Positions 1 through 6,574 of a DNA stretch of 30,228 nucleotides are shown here, one piece after another. The DNA comes from Oscillospiraceae bacterium. Lineage in GTDB: Bacteria; Bacillota_A; Clostridia; Oscillospirales; Ruminococcaceae. The notes below the pieces were generated by a model. That model was not told the DNA's origin, did no database searches, and worked only from the letters and a program-made list of their open reading frames with translations. The position numbers were made by a program, and so were the translations under genes. The stretch covers positions 1 to 30,228 of the forward strand of contig JAFPQL010000253.1 of NCBI GenBank assembly GCA_017414145.1, in the 5' to 3' direction. Positions within the stretch are counted from its first letter, which is position 1, and each line of letters opens with the position of its first letter.

Positions 1-101
1 AGCTGATCACCCCGATCGCCATCGAGAAGGGCCTCCGCTTCGCTATCCGCGAGGGCGGCAAGACCGTCGGCTCCGGCGTTGTCATCGACATCGCTGAGTA
101 A
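1..101 (+). CDS. tuf: Elongation factor Tu, C-terminal end (partial)
   Basis: This is the last 32 codons of EF-Tu, the GTPase that delivers aminoacyl-tRNA to the ribosome; the gene begins before the window. Reading from base 3 gives residues such as [17 protein letters not shown] and the ending GVVIDIAE, which match the highly conserved C-terminal beta-barrel (domain 3) of bacterial EF-Tu, where R-F-A-I-R-E-G-G is close to invariant. The stop is TAA at 99-101. A strong hairpin follows directly. The identification rests on a short but very conserved segment. Confidence 0.95.
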   Translation, partial: LITPIAIEKGLRFAIREGGKTVGSGVVIDIAE

Positions 102-116
102 TTTGCTTCAATCGAG

Positions 117-144
117 TGCCGGCTCTTTCGGGAGCCGGCATTTC
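117..144 (+). terminator. Rho-independent terminator after tuf
   Basis: A 9-bp GC-rich stem (TGCCGGCTC at 117-125 pairing with GAGCCGGCA at 132-140) with a 6-nt loop is followed by a short T run. It lies 15 nt after the tuf stop. The T run is short, so some read-through into the next gene is possible, and I see no separate promoter for that gene. Confidence 0.85.
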
Positions 145-177
145 TGTTCCGTGAGCACAGCAAAGGAGTGATTTCAA

Positions 178-525
178 ATGCGCAAAACATGGGCACACAA
201 CGGTATTTTTGTCGGTATCCTGATCGGCATACTGGTTTACGCATGGACAAGCAGCATCATTCTGTGTCTGCTTGCCGCAGTTGCGGTCTCTGTGGTCTGC
301 TTCAAGCTGATCCGTGCGCTGGAAAATGTGCTGTATAAGGGCGCTGACAAGGTGGTCGGTCAGCTGAATGCGCGTCATGATCGCCTTGCAGCCGAAAAGA
401 ATGCCGCACAGAACGGGACACAGAATCCTGCTGCTGCACCGGCAGGGTGGCCGTGTGCGGGCTGCGGCTCTGTCAATCAGGCGGAAAGCAAATTCTGCAT
501 TTACTGCGGAAAGCCGAGGGCATAA
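178..525 (+). CDS. Small membrane protein with C-terminal zinc ribbon
   Basis: A 115-residue protein of unknown specific function. Residues about 8-44 are hydrophobic and can form two closely spaced membrane helices. A charged, Ala-rich linker follows, then a C-terminal treble-clef/zinc-ribbon-type pair of CxxC knuckles: C93-AG-C96 and C107-IY-C110, the last followed by GKPRA. This is the layout of proteins with a small 'zinc_ribbon_2' tail. The start is fixed by an AAAGGAG ribosome site about 8 nt upstream. No promoter is evident between the tuf terminator and the start, so it may depend on read-through from tuf. The zinc-binding role is an inference from the four cysteines. Confidence 0.8.
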   Translation: MRKTWAHNGIFVGILIGILVYAWTSSIILCLLAAVAVSVVCFKLIRALENVLYKGADKVVGQLNARHDRLAAEKNAAQNGTQNPAAAPAGWPCAGCGSVNQAESKFCIYCGKPRA

Positions 526-530
526 AGAAA

Positions 531-563
531 GCCGGCTCCAAAAAGAGGAGCCGGCATTTTTTT
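531..563 (+). terminator. Rho-independent terminator after zinc-ribbon gene
   Basis: A perfect 9-bp stem (GCCGGCTCC at 531-539, GGAGCCGGC at 547-555) is followed by seven T residues (557-563), right after the TAA of the zinc-ribbon gene. It is a canonical terminator. Its stem carries the same GCCGGCTC/GAGCCGGC arms as the post-tuf terminator. Confidence 0.92.
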
Positions 564-585
564 GAGATTAAGAGACCGACAGAAA

Positions 586-615
586 GACCGGACACGCCGC
601 ATCGGGTGTCCGGTC
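586..615. terminator. Hairpin terminator between convergent genes (xylanase side)
   Basis: GACCGGACAC (586-595) and GTGTCCGGTC (606-615) form a perfect 10-bp stem. It is followed by TCTTTTA on the plus strand and by TTTCTG on the minus strand, so it can serve in either direction. It sits about 30 nt past the stop of the minus-strand xylanase gene, which is its most likely client, since the plus-strand gene already has its own terminator. Confidence 0.8.
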
Positions 616-644
616 TCTTTTATTGGGTATCAGGGCATACTGTC

Positions 645-1958
645 TCAGGACGCTGCCTTTTCCGCGCCGGAGACTTCATCGACATAGAAGTCTGTCAGGC
701 TGTCCGTGATCTCCACATAGAGCTGAAGATTCTCGGCGCCCTCCGGGATGACATATGCGGGATTTTCGAGCGTGATCCACTCGCCGCTCTTGGCGGGCGC
801 GAGCGCAATCTCGTCGTATTTCTCGCCCTCCATATTGTACTGCATGGTCATCTTCATCGTGGCATCCTTGCCGCTCTCCTGCATGACGCTCGCCTTGAAG
901 TGATAAGCCTCGCCGGGGTGATAGGTGTCGCTGCTGAGCAGAATGGTCGCGCCGTTCCAGTAGTCGGTTCTGCCGCTGATGAACAGCGACTGGGAGCCTG
1001 CCGCCGCGTGTTCCTTGTCCACCGTCAGCAGCGGGCCGCCGCGTGTGACCCAGCCCTCTTTGCCGGTCTCAAAGCCGGTCTCGAAATAGCCGACCGGATC
1101 CGGAGAACCGGAGTCGTCCGCATCTGCCTCATTGAGCTTCCTGATCGCGTCCTCGTCCACATTGACGACGATGTCGTCCGCTTCCTTGTACGGCTCGGTG
1201 ATCTTCAGATCGTTCTGATACACCGTTGCCTTGCCCTGCGACTGGTAGCCCTCAACCGTCAGCGCAACTTCATACATTTTGCCGAGCTCCAGACCGCATT
1301 TCTTCCACGCGTCAAAATGCTTGGAGACGGAAATCGTGCCTTCCAGCTTCGTTCCGTCACCGGTCGGCTTCTCCTGCCGCACACTCCAGTACTGGTCAAA
1401 GGTCTGGATGTCGTCGATCGACGGCTGCTCCACACGGGTCGTCTTGTAGATGTCATAGGTTGCGCCATCCACGGTCACCGTGCCGAGCGCGAAGGGCGCC
1501 CCGGGCGGTCTCCACGAGCCCCACGATTCGACGATGTAATATTCGATCAGAGGCTCTCTCGTCCAGCCGTAGACGCACATATACGAATTGCCGTCCGGCT
1601 GATAGTCCACGCCGAAATCCACGGCGAGATTGCCGAGCTCCGGATAGGTTTTGGTGCAGTCAAACTTCTGTCCGCGGCGGAACAGCGCATTGTTGATGTT
1701 GCTCCATTCACAGGAGAAGGTGCCGCCGCCCGGCTGCACGGTAAAGCTCGTGTCGCCCTCGTCCTTCCACAGCTCGTAGTCATAGCCGTCCGCGGAGCCG
1801 GTGATATTCTCCGTAAAGACCATCGGTTCGGCCGCGGAGCTGCCCGCTGTGCTCGCAGGACTGCCCGTTCCGCCCGAAGTGCCGCATCCGGATGCCGCGC
1901 CCATTGCACAGATTGCTGCGGTCAGCATTGCAAGTTTTCTGAGGATTCCGTTTCTCAT
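645..1958 (-). CDS. Lipoprotein endo-1,4-beta-xylanase, GH11 + CBM22
   Basis: A 437-residue xylan-degrading enzyme predicted to sit on the outer face of the membrane as a lipoprotein. Residues 1-25 form a signal peptide ending in the lipobox AASGC, with C25 as the lipidated residue. A Ser/Gly/Ala linker leads to a family GH11 domain (about 58-252). The first GH11 signature reads [10 protein letters not shown] with the nucleophile at E139; the second is EGYQSQG with the acid/base at E236. Residues about 290-432 look like a CBM22 xylan-binding module (RTDYWNGA, then a final DFYVDEV). There is no dockerin or sortase signal, so anchoring is by lipid. The gene is monocistronic with its own promoter and terminator; its ribosome site is weak (a GCGAGG-like sequence). 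Family assignment is firm; substrate fine specificity is inferred. Confidence 0.93.
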   Translation of the reverse strand: MRNGILRKLAMLTAAICAMGAASGCGTSGGTGSPASTAGSSAAEPMVFTENITGSADGYDYELWKDEGDTSFTVQPGGGTFSCEWSNINNALFRRGQKFDCTKTYPELGNLAVDFGVDYQPDGNSYMCVYGWTREPLIEYYIVESWGSWRPPGAPFALGTVTVDGATYDIYKTTRVEQPSIDDIQTFDQYWSVRQEKPTGDGTKLEGTISVSKHFDAWKKCGLELGKMYEVALTVEGYQSQGKATVYQNDLKITEPYKEADDIVVNVDEDAIRKLNEADADDSGSPDPVGYFETGFETGKEGWVTRGGPLLTVDKEHAAAGSQSLFISGRTDYWNGATILLSSDTYHPGEAYHFKASVMQESGKDATMKMTMQYNMEGEKYDEIALAPAKSGEWITLENPAYVIPEGAENLQLYVEITDSLTDFYVDEVSGAEKAAS

Positions 1959-2021
1959 TCAGTAGATTGCCTCGCTTTCATGATAAATTACCCGCAGAAA
2001 ACTGTCGCGGGCTGCAATTTG

Positions 2022-2049
2022 ATTGTACCATAAATGCCGAAATTTACAA
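2022..2049 (-). promoter_or_regulatory. Sigma-A-type promoter for xylanase gene
   Basis: On the minus strand, TTGTAA (2049-2044) and TACAAT (2027-2022) are separated by 16 nt. Transcription would start near 2015, leaving a leader of about 57 nt. The surrounding DNA is AT-rich compared with the flanking genes. Confidence 0.6.
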
Positions 2050-2143
2050 GTTTTTTCTTGCGGTTGCATCCCCGATTTTTGCGCAGGACGGGTCTTTTTG
2101 CGATCCGTGCGGATATGATCTCCGACGGATTTGGAGCGGAGCG

Positions 2144-2176
2144 CGCATGAAAATCCTCCGAAGGCACTTTCATGCG
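2144..2176. repeat. Palindrome upstream of xylanase promoter
   Basis: CGCATGAAA (2144-2152) and TTTCATGCG (2168-2176) are perfect 9-bp inverted arms around a 15-nt centre that itself contains a small CCT/AGG pair. It lies about 95 bp upstream of the xylanase -35 box. No T run follows on either strand, so an operator or a processing hairpin is as likely as a terminator. Confidence 0.5.
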
Positions 2177-2189
2177 GATAAAATTTCGC

Positions 2190-2217
2190 CCCGAAGCGAT
2201 CGGACGACCGGTTCGGG
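2190..2217 (-). terminator. Possible terminator after mnmM
   Basis: CCCGAA and TTCGGG arms, with an inner CGG/CCG pair around an ACGA loop, form an imperfect hairpin. On the minus strand it is followed by GCGAAATTTTATCC. It lies just past the stop of the methyltransferase gene. The stem is interrupted, so the call is tentative. Confidence 0.4.
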
Positions 2218-2239
2218 ACGCAGGTTTGATTCAGACAGA

Positions 2240-2833
2240 TCACACTGCCGGCGCGTTGTCCTTTGTAATCAGAACAGCAAACGGCGGACAGCCTGTGCGG
2301 TTCGGAAACTGGCATTGCAACACAGTATAATACCGGCTGTCCAGTGCGGCGAAATATTCCAGCAGGGCATCGCGCTCCGAAAAGCCGTTTGCACCGCCGT
2401 AATACACGCAGAGCACCAGCGCACCGCCGGTTTTCAGCAGGCGAAGCCCGGCATTCAGCGCGGCAATGCTGGATTCCGCTCTGGTGAAGATCTCGTGACT
2501 GCCCCGCGGCAGCCAGCCGAAATTGAATACGATGCAGGAGACCGTACCGGCATCCGCGTACTGCTCCATGTTCGCGTGACTGTCCAGATGCAGCTCTGCG
2601 GTCAGGCCGTGTTCGGCGAGCAGCGCCGCGGTACTCTCAATCGCCTCGGGCTGAACATCAAAGCCGAGCACACGCCCCTCGCTGCCGGCCAGCGTACAGA
2701 GCAGCTTCGTATCATGTCCCCTGCCGCAGGTCGCGTCGATGCAGATGTCACCGGCGGCCACCCGTTCCGTCAGCCAGCGGTGTGCCAGATCCAGCACGCC
2801 GAGCTGACGCTTTGCTCCCTTGTTCTCAGACAT
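2240..2833 (-). CDS. mnmM: tRNA wobble-uridine methyltransferase MnmM (YtqB family)
   Basis: A 197-residue class I SAM-dependent methyltransferase of the YtqB/rRNA_methylase family (PF06962). Members of this family act as MnmM in Gram-positive bacteria, methylating the aminomethyl group of nm5s2U at the tRNA wobble position. Motif I is DATCGRGHDT, followed by an acidic FDVQPEAI. The family-typical FNFGWLPRGSHE, matching the FNLGYLPGG pattern, is present. I chose the ATG at 2833 because it gives the usual family N-terminus (MSENKGAKRQLGVLDLAHRW) and overlaps the upstream phosphatase stop by 8 nt; an in-frame ATG further upstream would add 22 residues lying inside the neighbour. It is the last gene of the rsmE operon. 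Confidence 0.88.
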   Translation of the reverse strand: MSENKGAKRQLGVLDLAHRWLTERVAAGDICIDATCGRGHDTKLLCTLAGSEGRVLGFDVQPEAIESTAALLAEHGLTAELHLDSHANMEQYADAGTVSCIVFNFGWLPRGSHEIFTRAESSIAALNAGLRLLKTGGALVLCVYYGGANGFSERDALLEYFAALDSRYYTVLQCQFPNRTGCPPFAVLITKDNAPAV

Positions 2834-3539
2834 AAAACACTTCCATATCGTCCAGCCGCAGGCAGGCGAGCTTGCCGCCCGCTTCGCGGAACACCGCACC
2901 GCAGTCGATGTTGATGTAGGTATCGGTAATCAGCACCTCGGCTCTGCCGTGAAGCTGCGGATAAGTCAGCGTCGGCGTATGGCCGAAAATCAGCGTCTTG
3001 TTCTCGTAAAACCGGTCAGTCTGCTGCGGACGCGCATTGAGCAGCGCGTCGGGATCATAGGCATCGAGCGGCAGCGCGGGATTAAAATCCTCTATGCCGC
3101 TGTGCGTCATGACAAACTGCCGGCCGTCCGGCATGGTCAGCTCCTCATAGAGCCGGAATTCCTTCATATAGTCCAGCAGCTCCATGCGCTGCTCCTGCGG
3201 CAGCTCCAGATACTGCGAGAGCGTCACGGCACCGCCGTTCTGCATCCATGCGGAAAAAACTGCCAGACCCTCCTCCGTGTAGTAGTCCGCCACGGTGTCA
3301 AAGGTCGCTTCTGCCGGCAGTCCGGTCACGCATTGCAGCATCACCGCCTCGTGATTTCCCAGCAGCGGATACACATTGATGCGGTCCATACAGTCGAGCA
3401 TCAGCGGAATCGGTGTGTCGCCGCGGTCGATGAAATCGCCGAGGATGTAGAGGTCATCCTCCTCGCAAAAGCCGATCCTGGCACACATCTGCTGGAATAA
3501 ATCATGGCAGCCGTGAATATCGCTCATGACATAAATCAT
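2826..3539 (-). CDS. Calcineurin-like metallophosphatase (PrpE/ApaH-like)
   Basis: A 237-residue cytosolic metallophosphoesterase. The dinuclear metal site is visible: SDIHG with D7 and H9, GDFIDRG at 34-40, GNHE at 61-64, and later THSG and FGHTPT histidines. These match the serine/threonine phosphatase / bis(5'-nucleosyl)-tetraphosphatase branch seen in PrpE and ApaH. The substrate (phosphoprotein, Ap4A or another nucleotide) cannot be told from sequence. A GGGGAGG ribosome site precedes the ATG. The gene sits between two RNA methyltransferase genes and overlaps the downstream one by 8 nt, so it is probably co-transcribed and translationally coupled. Confidence 0.88.
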   Translation of the reverse strand: MIYVMSDIHGCHDLFQQMCARIGFCEEDDLYILGDFIDRGDTPIPLMLDCMDRINVYPLLGNHEAVMLQCVTGLPAEATFDTVADYYTEEGLAVFSAWMQNGGAVTLSQYLELPQEQRMELLDYMKEFRLYEELTMPDGRQFVMTHSGIEDFNPALPLDAYDPDALLNARPQQTDRFYENKTLIFGHTPTLTYPQLHGRAEVLITDTYINIDCGAVFREAGGKLACLRLDDMEVFYV

Positions 3540-3610
3540 GCGGTCGCCTCCCCGACCCGGATGCCCCCTGCCTCCGGATCTCCGTTAAATTCTCTTTGTA
3601 TCGCGTTCCG

Positions 3611-4339
3611 TCAGCCGAGATTGCCGGTGCGGAACATCAGGACGGACAGTGCCGTCAGCGGCGCGGTCTCGCACCGGAGAATCCGGCTGCCGAGCCAGAC
3701 GGACTGTACGCCGTGCGCCGTCAGCCGGTCGATTTCCTCGCTGTCAAATCCGCCCTCGCTGCCGACAAAAATGCCGTAGCTGTGCGCGGAGGGATTCACG
3801 GCGGAGAAGGAGATGCTCCCCTGCCGCGTGTTTTCGTAGAGCACCAGCGGGACATCCAGCGCGGACATCCGTTCCGCCGCCTGCTCCAATGTATGCAGCG
3901 GCGCCACGGGCGGGATCAGTCCCCTGCCGGACTGCTGTGCTGCGGCCTGCGCAATTTTTTGCAGGCGGGGCAGTTTCTTCTGAAAGTCTCCCGCGGACAT
4001 CCGGGCAATACAGCGGCGCGTCAGCACGGGCACGATCTCCGTCACGCCCAGCTCAACGGCCTTCTGAATAATCAGTTCGAGCTTGTCCGACTTCGGCAGC
4101 GCCTGAAAGAGCGTCACCTGAACAGACGGCTCCGCAGCGCAGGGCTCCGCCGACAGCACCCGAAGCCGGATCTCCTCCGGCGTGATTTCTGTGATTTCGC
4201 AGAGATAGTCTGTGCCGCAGGCGTTGACTGTCAGCGTCTCGGACGGCCGCATCCGCAGCGAAAAACCGATATGCCGCAGATGCGCACCGGTCAGAACCGG
4301 ATGCTCCGGTGAAAAACTGTCCTCAAAAAATCTAGGCAT
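3611..4339 (-). CDS. rsmE: 16S rRNA m3U1498 methyltransferase RsmE
   Basis: A 242-residue SPOUT-class methyltransferase that modifies N3 of U1498 in 16S rRNA. The N-terminal MPRFF is typical of RsmE. Family motifs follow: LPKSDKLELIIQKAVELGV, the QQSGRG loop, VGSEGGFDSEE and the C-terminal LGSRILRCETA, which form the trefoil knot that binds SAM. The ORF remains open upstream, but MPRFF at 4339 is the true start: it has a GAAGGGGG ribosome site, and the promoter -10 box lies within the would-be extension. It is probably the first gene of an operon with the phosphatase (71-nt gap) and mnmM. Confidence 0.95.
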   Translation of the reverse strand: MPRFFEDSFSPEHPVLTGAHLRHIGFSLRMRPSETLTVNACGTDYLCEITEITPEEIRLRVLSAEPCAAEPSVQVTLFQALPKSDKLELIIQKAVELGVTEIVPVLTRRCIARMSAGDFQKKLPRLQKIAQAAAQQSGRGLIPPVAPLHTLEQAAERMSALDVPLVLYENTRQGSISFSAVNPSAHSYGIFVGSEGGFDSEEIDRLTAHGVQSVWLGSRILRCETAPLTALSVLMFRTGNLG

Positions 4340-4384
4340 CCAGCAGCCCCCTTCCAAATCCGTCAGTGCACACAATTCCAATCT

Positions 4385-4413
4385 ATTATACCATATTTTC
4401 ATGTAAAATGCAA
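4385..4413 (-). promoter_or_regulatory. Sigma-A promoter for rsmE operon
   Basis: On the minus strand TTGCAT (4413-4408), a 17-nt spacer and a perfect TATAAT (4390-4385) form a consensus-like promoter. The start would be near 4378, about 39 nt before the rsmE ATG. Confidence 0.85.
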
Positions 4414-4478
4414 GCACCCGACGCGGAATCGGCAGCAAAAACCTGTGATCCGGCAGAAATGCCTGAACCAAAACGCCA

Positions 4479-4514
4479 AACGGGGAACACCTGTTGATGC
4501 AGGCGTCCCCCGTT
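4479..4514 (-). terminator. Terminator after the M23 peptidase gene
   Basis: A long 15-bp stem (arms 4479-4493 and 4500-4514, with two G-U pairs on the minus-strand RNA) and a 6-nt loop lie 11 nt past the stop. On the minus strand the hairpin is followed by TGGCGTTTTGG, so the U run is broken but present. Confidence 0.75.
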
Positions 4515-4525
4515 CCGATCACTGT

Positions 4526-5305
4526 TCAGTTTTCCGCGGGCTGTGTGCCGTCGGAATGCAGAAATGCCTCCGGATCGACATACTGTCCGTTCTGCCGCAC
4601 CTCAAAATGCAGATGCGGTTCGGTCAGACTCTCCGCTTCGGCCGTTCCGCCGACCGCACCGATGACCGTACCGCGCTCCAGAATCTGTCCCGCCATGACC
4701 GCAAGGCCGTCGTTCAGACCGCAGTACCGCGTTTCCGTCCCGTCCTCATGCAGCACGGTGACGCAGACACCCCAGAGCGCGTCGCGCCGGATCTCCGACA
4801 CGGTGCCGTCCAGCACACAGACGACCTCTGTTCCCAGCGGCACGGCATAGTCGGTGCCGTTGTGCGTCTGCCAGATGCCTGTCGTGCCAGACTTGACCAG
4901 CTCCCCGCAGCTGAACGGCTGCACGATGCTGCCGGCGACCGGCTCGATCGGCTGCTCGACCGGCGCCGTGGTGGCGGCGGTCTCCGCAGAGGTTGTCGTG
5001 ACCGTCGTCTTCGGGCGGAGAATCGCCGCAGCCTCCTCGGCCTGATCCGGCTCCGAGGTCACCGGAATGCTCTGCGCTGTCCACACCGCAGATTCCGTCT
5101 GCGCCGGCGCGGTCAGCGTGCTGTCCGCCGTACCGGCTTCGGTGCCGAGCATCTCCTCTGTGCGGCTGCTGACGGTGCGCGGCGGAACCGTGCGTCCGCT
5201 GTGCGTGTACGCATACCAGCAGGCCGCTCCGACCATCGCAACACTCAGGGACAGAACCGCATAAAAGCCCTTGCCGGTCATGCCGGCGCTTTTCTGTTTG
5301 TTCAT
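4526..5305 (-). CDS. Membrane-anchored M23 (LytM/SpoIIQ-like) peptidase
   Basis: A 259-residue type II membrane protein with an extracytoplasmic LytM-type metallopeptidase domain. A short basic N-terminus is followed by a TM helix at about 13-32, then a Thr/Ser/Pro/Ala-rich linker (about 35-122) and the M23 domain (about 126-248). Zinc ligands are intact: H148 and D152 in HNGTDYA, and H231-L-H233 in HLHFE. Family members cut peptidoglycan cross-bridges. The size and single-TM layout resemble clostridial SpoIIQ, the engulfment channel protein, but no sporulation neighbour is seen, so I do not assign that name. The start at 5305 is set by an AAAGGCG ribosome site; an upstream in-frame ATG runs back into promoter DNA. 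Confidence 0.88.
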   Translation of the reverse strand: MNKQKSAGMTGKGFYAVLSLSVAMVGAACWYAYTHSGRTVPPRTVSSRTEEMLGTEAGTADSTLTAPAQTESAVWTAQSIPVTSEPDQAEEAAAILRPKTTVTTTSAETAATTAPVEQPIEPVAGSIVQPFSCGELVKSGTTGIWQTHNGTDYAVPLGTEVVCVLDGTVSEIRRDALWGVCVTVLHEDGTETRYCGLNDGLAVMAGQILERGTVIGAVGGTAEAESLTEPHLHFEVRQNGQYVDPEAFLHSDGTQPAEN

Positions 5306-5330
5306 ATGATTCGCCTTTCTGTTTGAATTC

Positions 5331-5344
5331 AAGCAAAATTGCTT
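5331..5344. repeat. 14-bp palindrome in the peptidase leader
   Basis: AAGCAAAATTGCTT is an inverted repeat with 6-bp arms, 25 nt ahead of the M23 peptidase start and inside its probable leader. It could be an operator or a small RNA hairpin. Confidence 0.35.
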
Positions 5345-5374
5345 CCGCGCATAGTTTTGACAGCCGGCGCTGCG

Positions 5375-5380
5375 ATTATA
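5375..5380 (-). promoter_or_regulatory. Probable -10 box for the M23 peptidase gene
   Basis: A perfect TATAAT on the minus strand lies 70 nt upstream of the peptidase ATG. The -35 region at normal spacing is not consensus and is covered by a palindrome, which would fit an activator- or repressor-controlled promoter. Confidence 0.45.
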
Positions 5381-5387
5381 CGCCGCA

Positions 5388-5404
5388 TCCGGAATTTTTC
5401 CGGA
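5388..5404. repeat. 17-bp palindrome between divergent promoters
   Basis: TCCGGAA-TTT-TTCCGGA is a perfect 7-bp inverted repeat between the minus-strand TATAAT (5375-5380) and the plus-strand -35 box (5408-5413). Its position suggests an operator shared by the divergent genes. That function is an inference. Confidence 0.5.
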
Positions 5405-5407
5405 ATC

Positions 5408-5436
5408 TTGCAATTTCAGGCAAAATCATGTATAAT
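5408..5436 (+). promoter_or_regulatory. Sigma-A promoter for the zinc/membrane protein-flavoprotein pair
   Basis: TTGCAA (5408-5413), a 17-nt spacer and TATAAT (5431-5436) form a strong consensus-like promoter. Transcription would start near 5443, about 43 nt before the ATG. Confidence 0.85.
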
Positions 5437-5485
5437 AGGAGCAGAACTGTCCGGCTTTTGACGGACACGAAAAAGGAGCAGCGCA

Positions 5486-6574
5486 ATGAGCTTTCATGCA
5501 AAAGAATTTGCGGCAAGAACCGCACTGACCTATGACACACCGTCCGCAACATTCTGCGGCATTCAGAACGGATATGCCGTCTTTGTGCGGCATCAGGCAA
5601 GGCAGGGAACGATGCTCTTCGTCCTGTACGGCAAGGCGGACGAGGGCAGGGATCTTTCCGCGGAGCTGGAACAGTGGCGGTTCGGCAGAACCGGCATTTC
5701 CGCGCTGAACTACGCCAAAAACTGCCTGTCCTGCATGGTGTCGATTCCCGCGAAAAACGCCCTGGAGGAGACTGTCAGCAACTTTGAGGCGCTGATGGAG
5801 CTGGCACGGACGCTGGAGCTGGCCCCCTGCTGTATGGCCTGCGGGACGACCTTCGGTTACGCCCCGTATCTGCTGGACGGAACAGGCGTTTCGCTCTGTC
5901 CGGCCTGCCGTGATGCAACACAGCAGCGCATCGGCGAGGTGCGGGAGGAACGGCAGGCGGAGCGCAGCAATCCCGCCGGCACTGTCGTTTCGATTGTCAT
6001 CGGCGCGGCACTCGTCGCGGGTCTGACCTATCTGGTACTGCGGCTCGGATATGTCTCTTATCTTGTCGGATACGCCGGCGTGCTGGTGATGTTCCTGCTG
6101 ATGCAGAAGCTCGGCAAGAAAATTACACTTCCCGCCGCAATCATCGGCACCGTCATCTGCATGATCATCGCCTTTGCCACACCCGTCTACTCCTTCGCCA
6201 AGGATTTTGCCGCGTTCAATACCGAAAAAGCCGCGACTGCACAGCAGTTCTGCGACAGCTATGAGGAGCTGGATCAGCTCTCGGAGGAGGAGAAGCAGGC
6301 GCTCTCGGAGCAGGAGGAGCTTCAGCTCGATTTTACACAAATCAAGAAGCAGTACGAGACCTGCCGGCTGATGCTCAGTCATCAGGATACGGCAAGCTGC
6401 TTCCGCGATATGACGAAGCTGCTGAAAACAGATACCTTTTCGTCGGCGAAATCCCAGCTTCTGAAATGTATCCTCGGCGGCGTCCTCTCAATTCTGATCG
6501 GCGCACTCCTGACCTTGCCGCGGATGCTGCACGAGAGCAGCGGGCATCATGAGCTGCGGGAGATTCCCGTATGA
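5486..6574 (+). CDS. Unknown membrane protein with CxxC/CxxC zinc knuckle
   Basis: A 362-residue protein I do not recognise. Residues 1-110 form a soluble alpha/beta region. A pair of cysteine knuckles follows (C116-MA-C119 and C138-PA-C141), probably a zinc ribbon. Three membrane helices are clustered at about 166-186, 188-207 and 213-236. A Glu-rich, probably coiled-coil stretch (about 245-305) leads to a last TM helix at about 331-351 and a short charged tail. An AAGGAG ribosome site fixes the start. Its TGA overlaps the ATG of the next gene (ATGA), so the two are translationally coupled. Function is open; the coupling hints that it works with, or supports, the flavoprotein. Confidence 0.75.
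   Translation: MSFHAKEFAARTALTYDTPSATFCGIQNGYAVFVRHQARQGTMLFVLYGKADEGRDLSAELEQWRFGRTGISALNYAKNCLSCMVSIPAKNALEETVSNFEALMELARTLELAPCCMACGTTFGYAPYLLDGTGVSLCPACRDATQQRIGEVREERQAERSNPAGTVVSIVIGAALVAGLTYLVLRLGYVSYLVGYAGVLVMFLLMQKLGKKITLPAAIIGTVICMIIAFATPVYSFAKDFAAFNTEKAATAQQFCDSYEELDQLSEEEKQALSEQEELQLDFTQIKKQYETCRLMLSHQDTASCFRDMTKLLKTDTFSSAKSQLLKCILGGVLSILIGALLTLPRMLHESSGHHELREIPV

Noticed and set aside
447..2033. A 528-codon plus-strand frame opposite the xylanase
   Set aside because: The GH11 and CBM22 modules, lipobox and promoter are all on the minus strand; this frame also runs through two terminators.
4340..4522. A 61-residue N-terminal extension of RsmE
   Set aside because: The extension contains the promoter -10/-35 boxes, and the MPRFF start with its own ribosome site is the family norm.
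4526..5305. Calling the M23 peptidase SpoIIQ
   Set aside because: Layout fits, but many TM-anchored M23 proteins look alike and no sporulation genes are adjacent.
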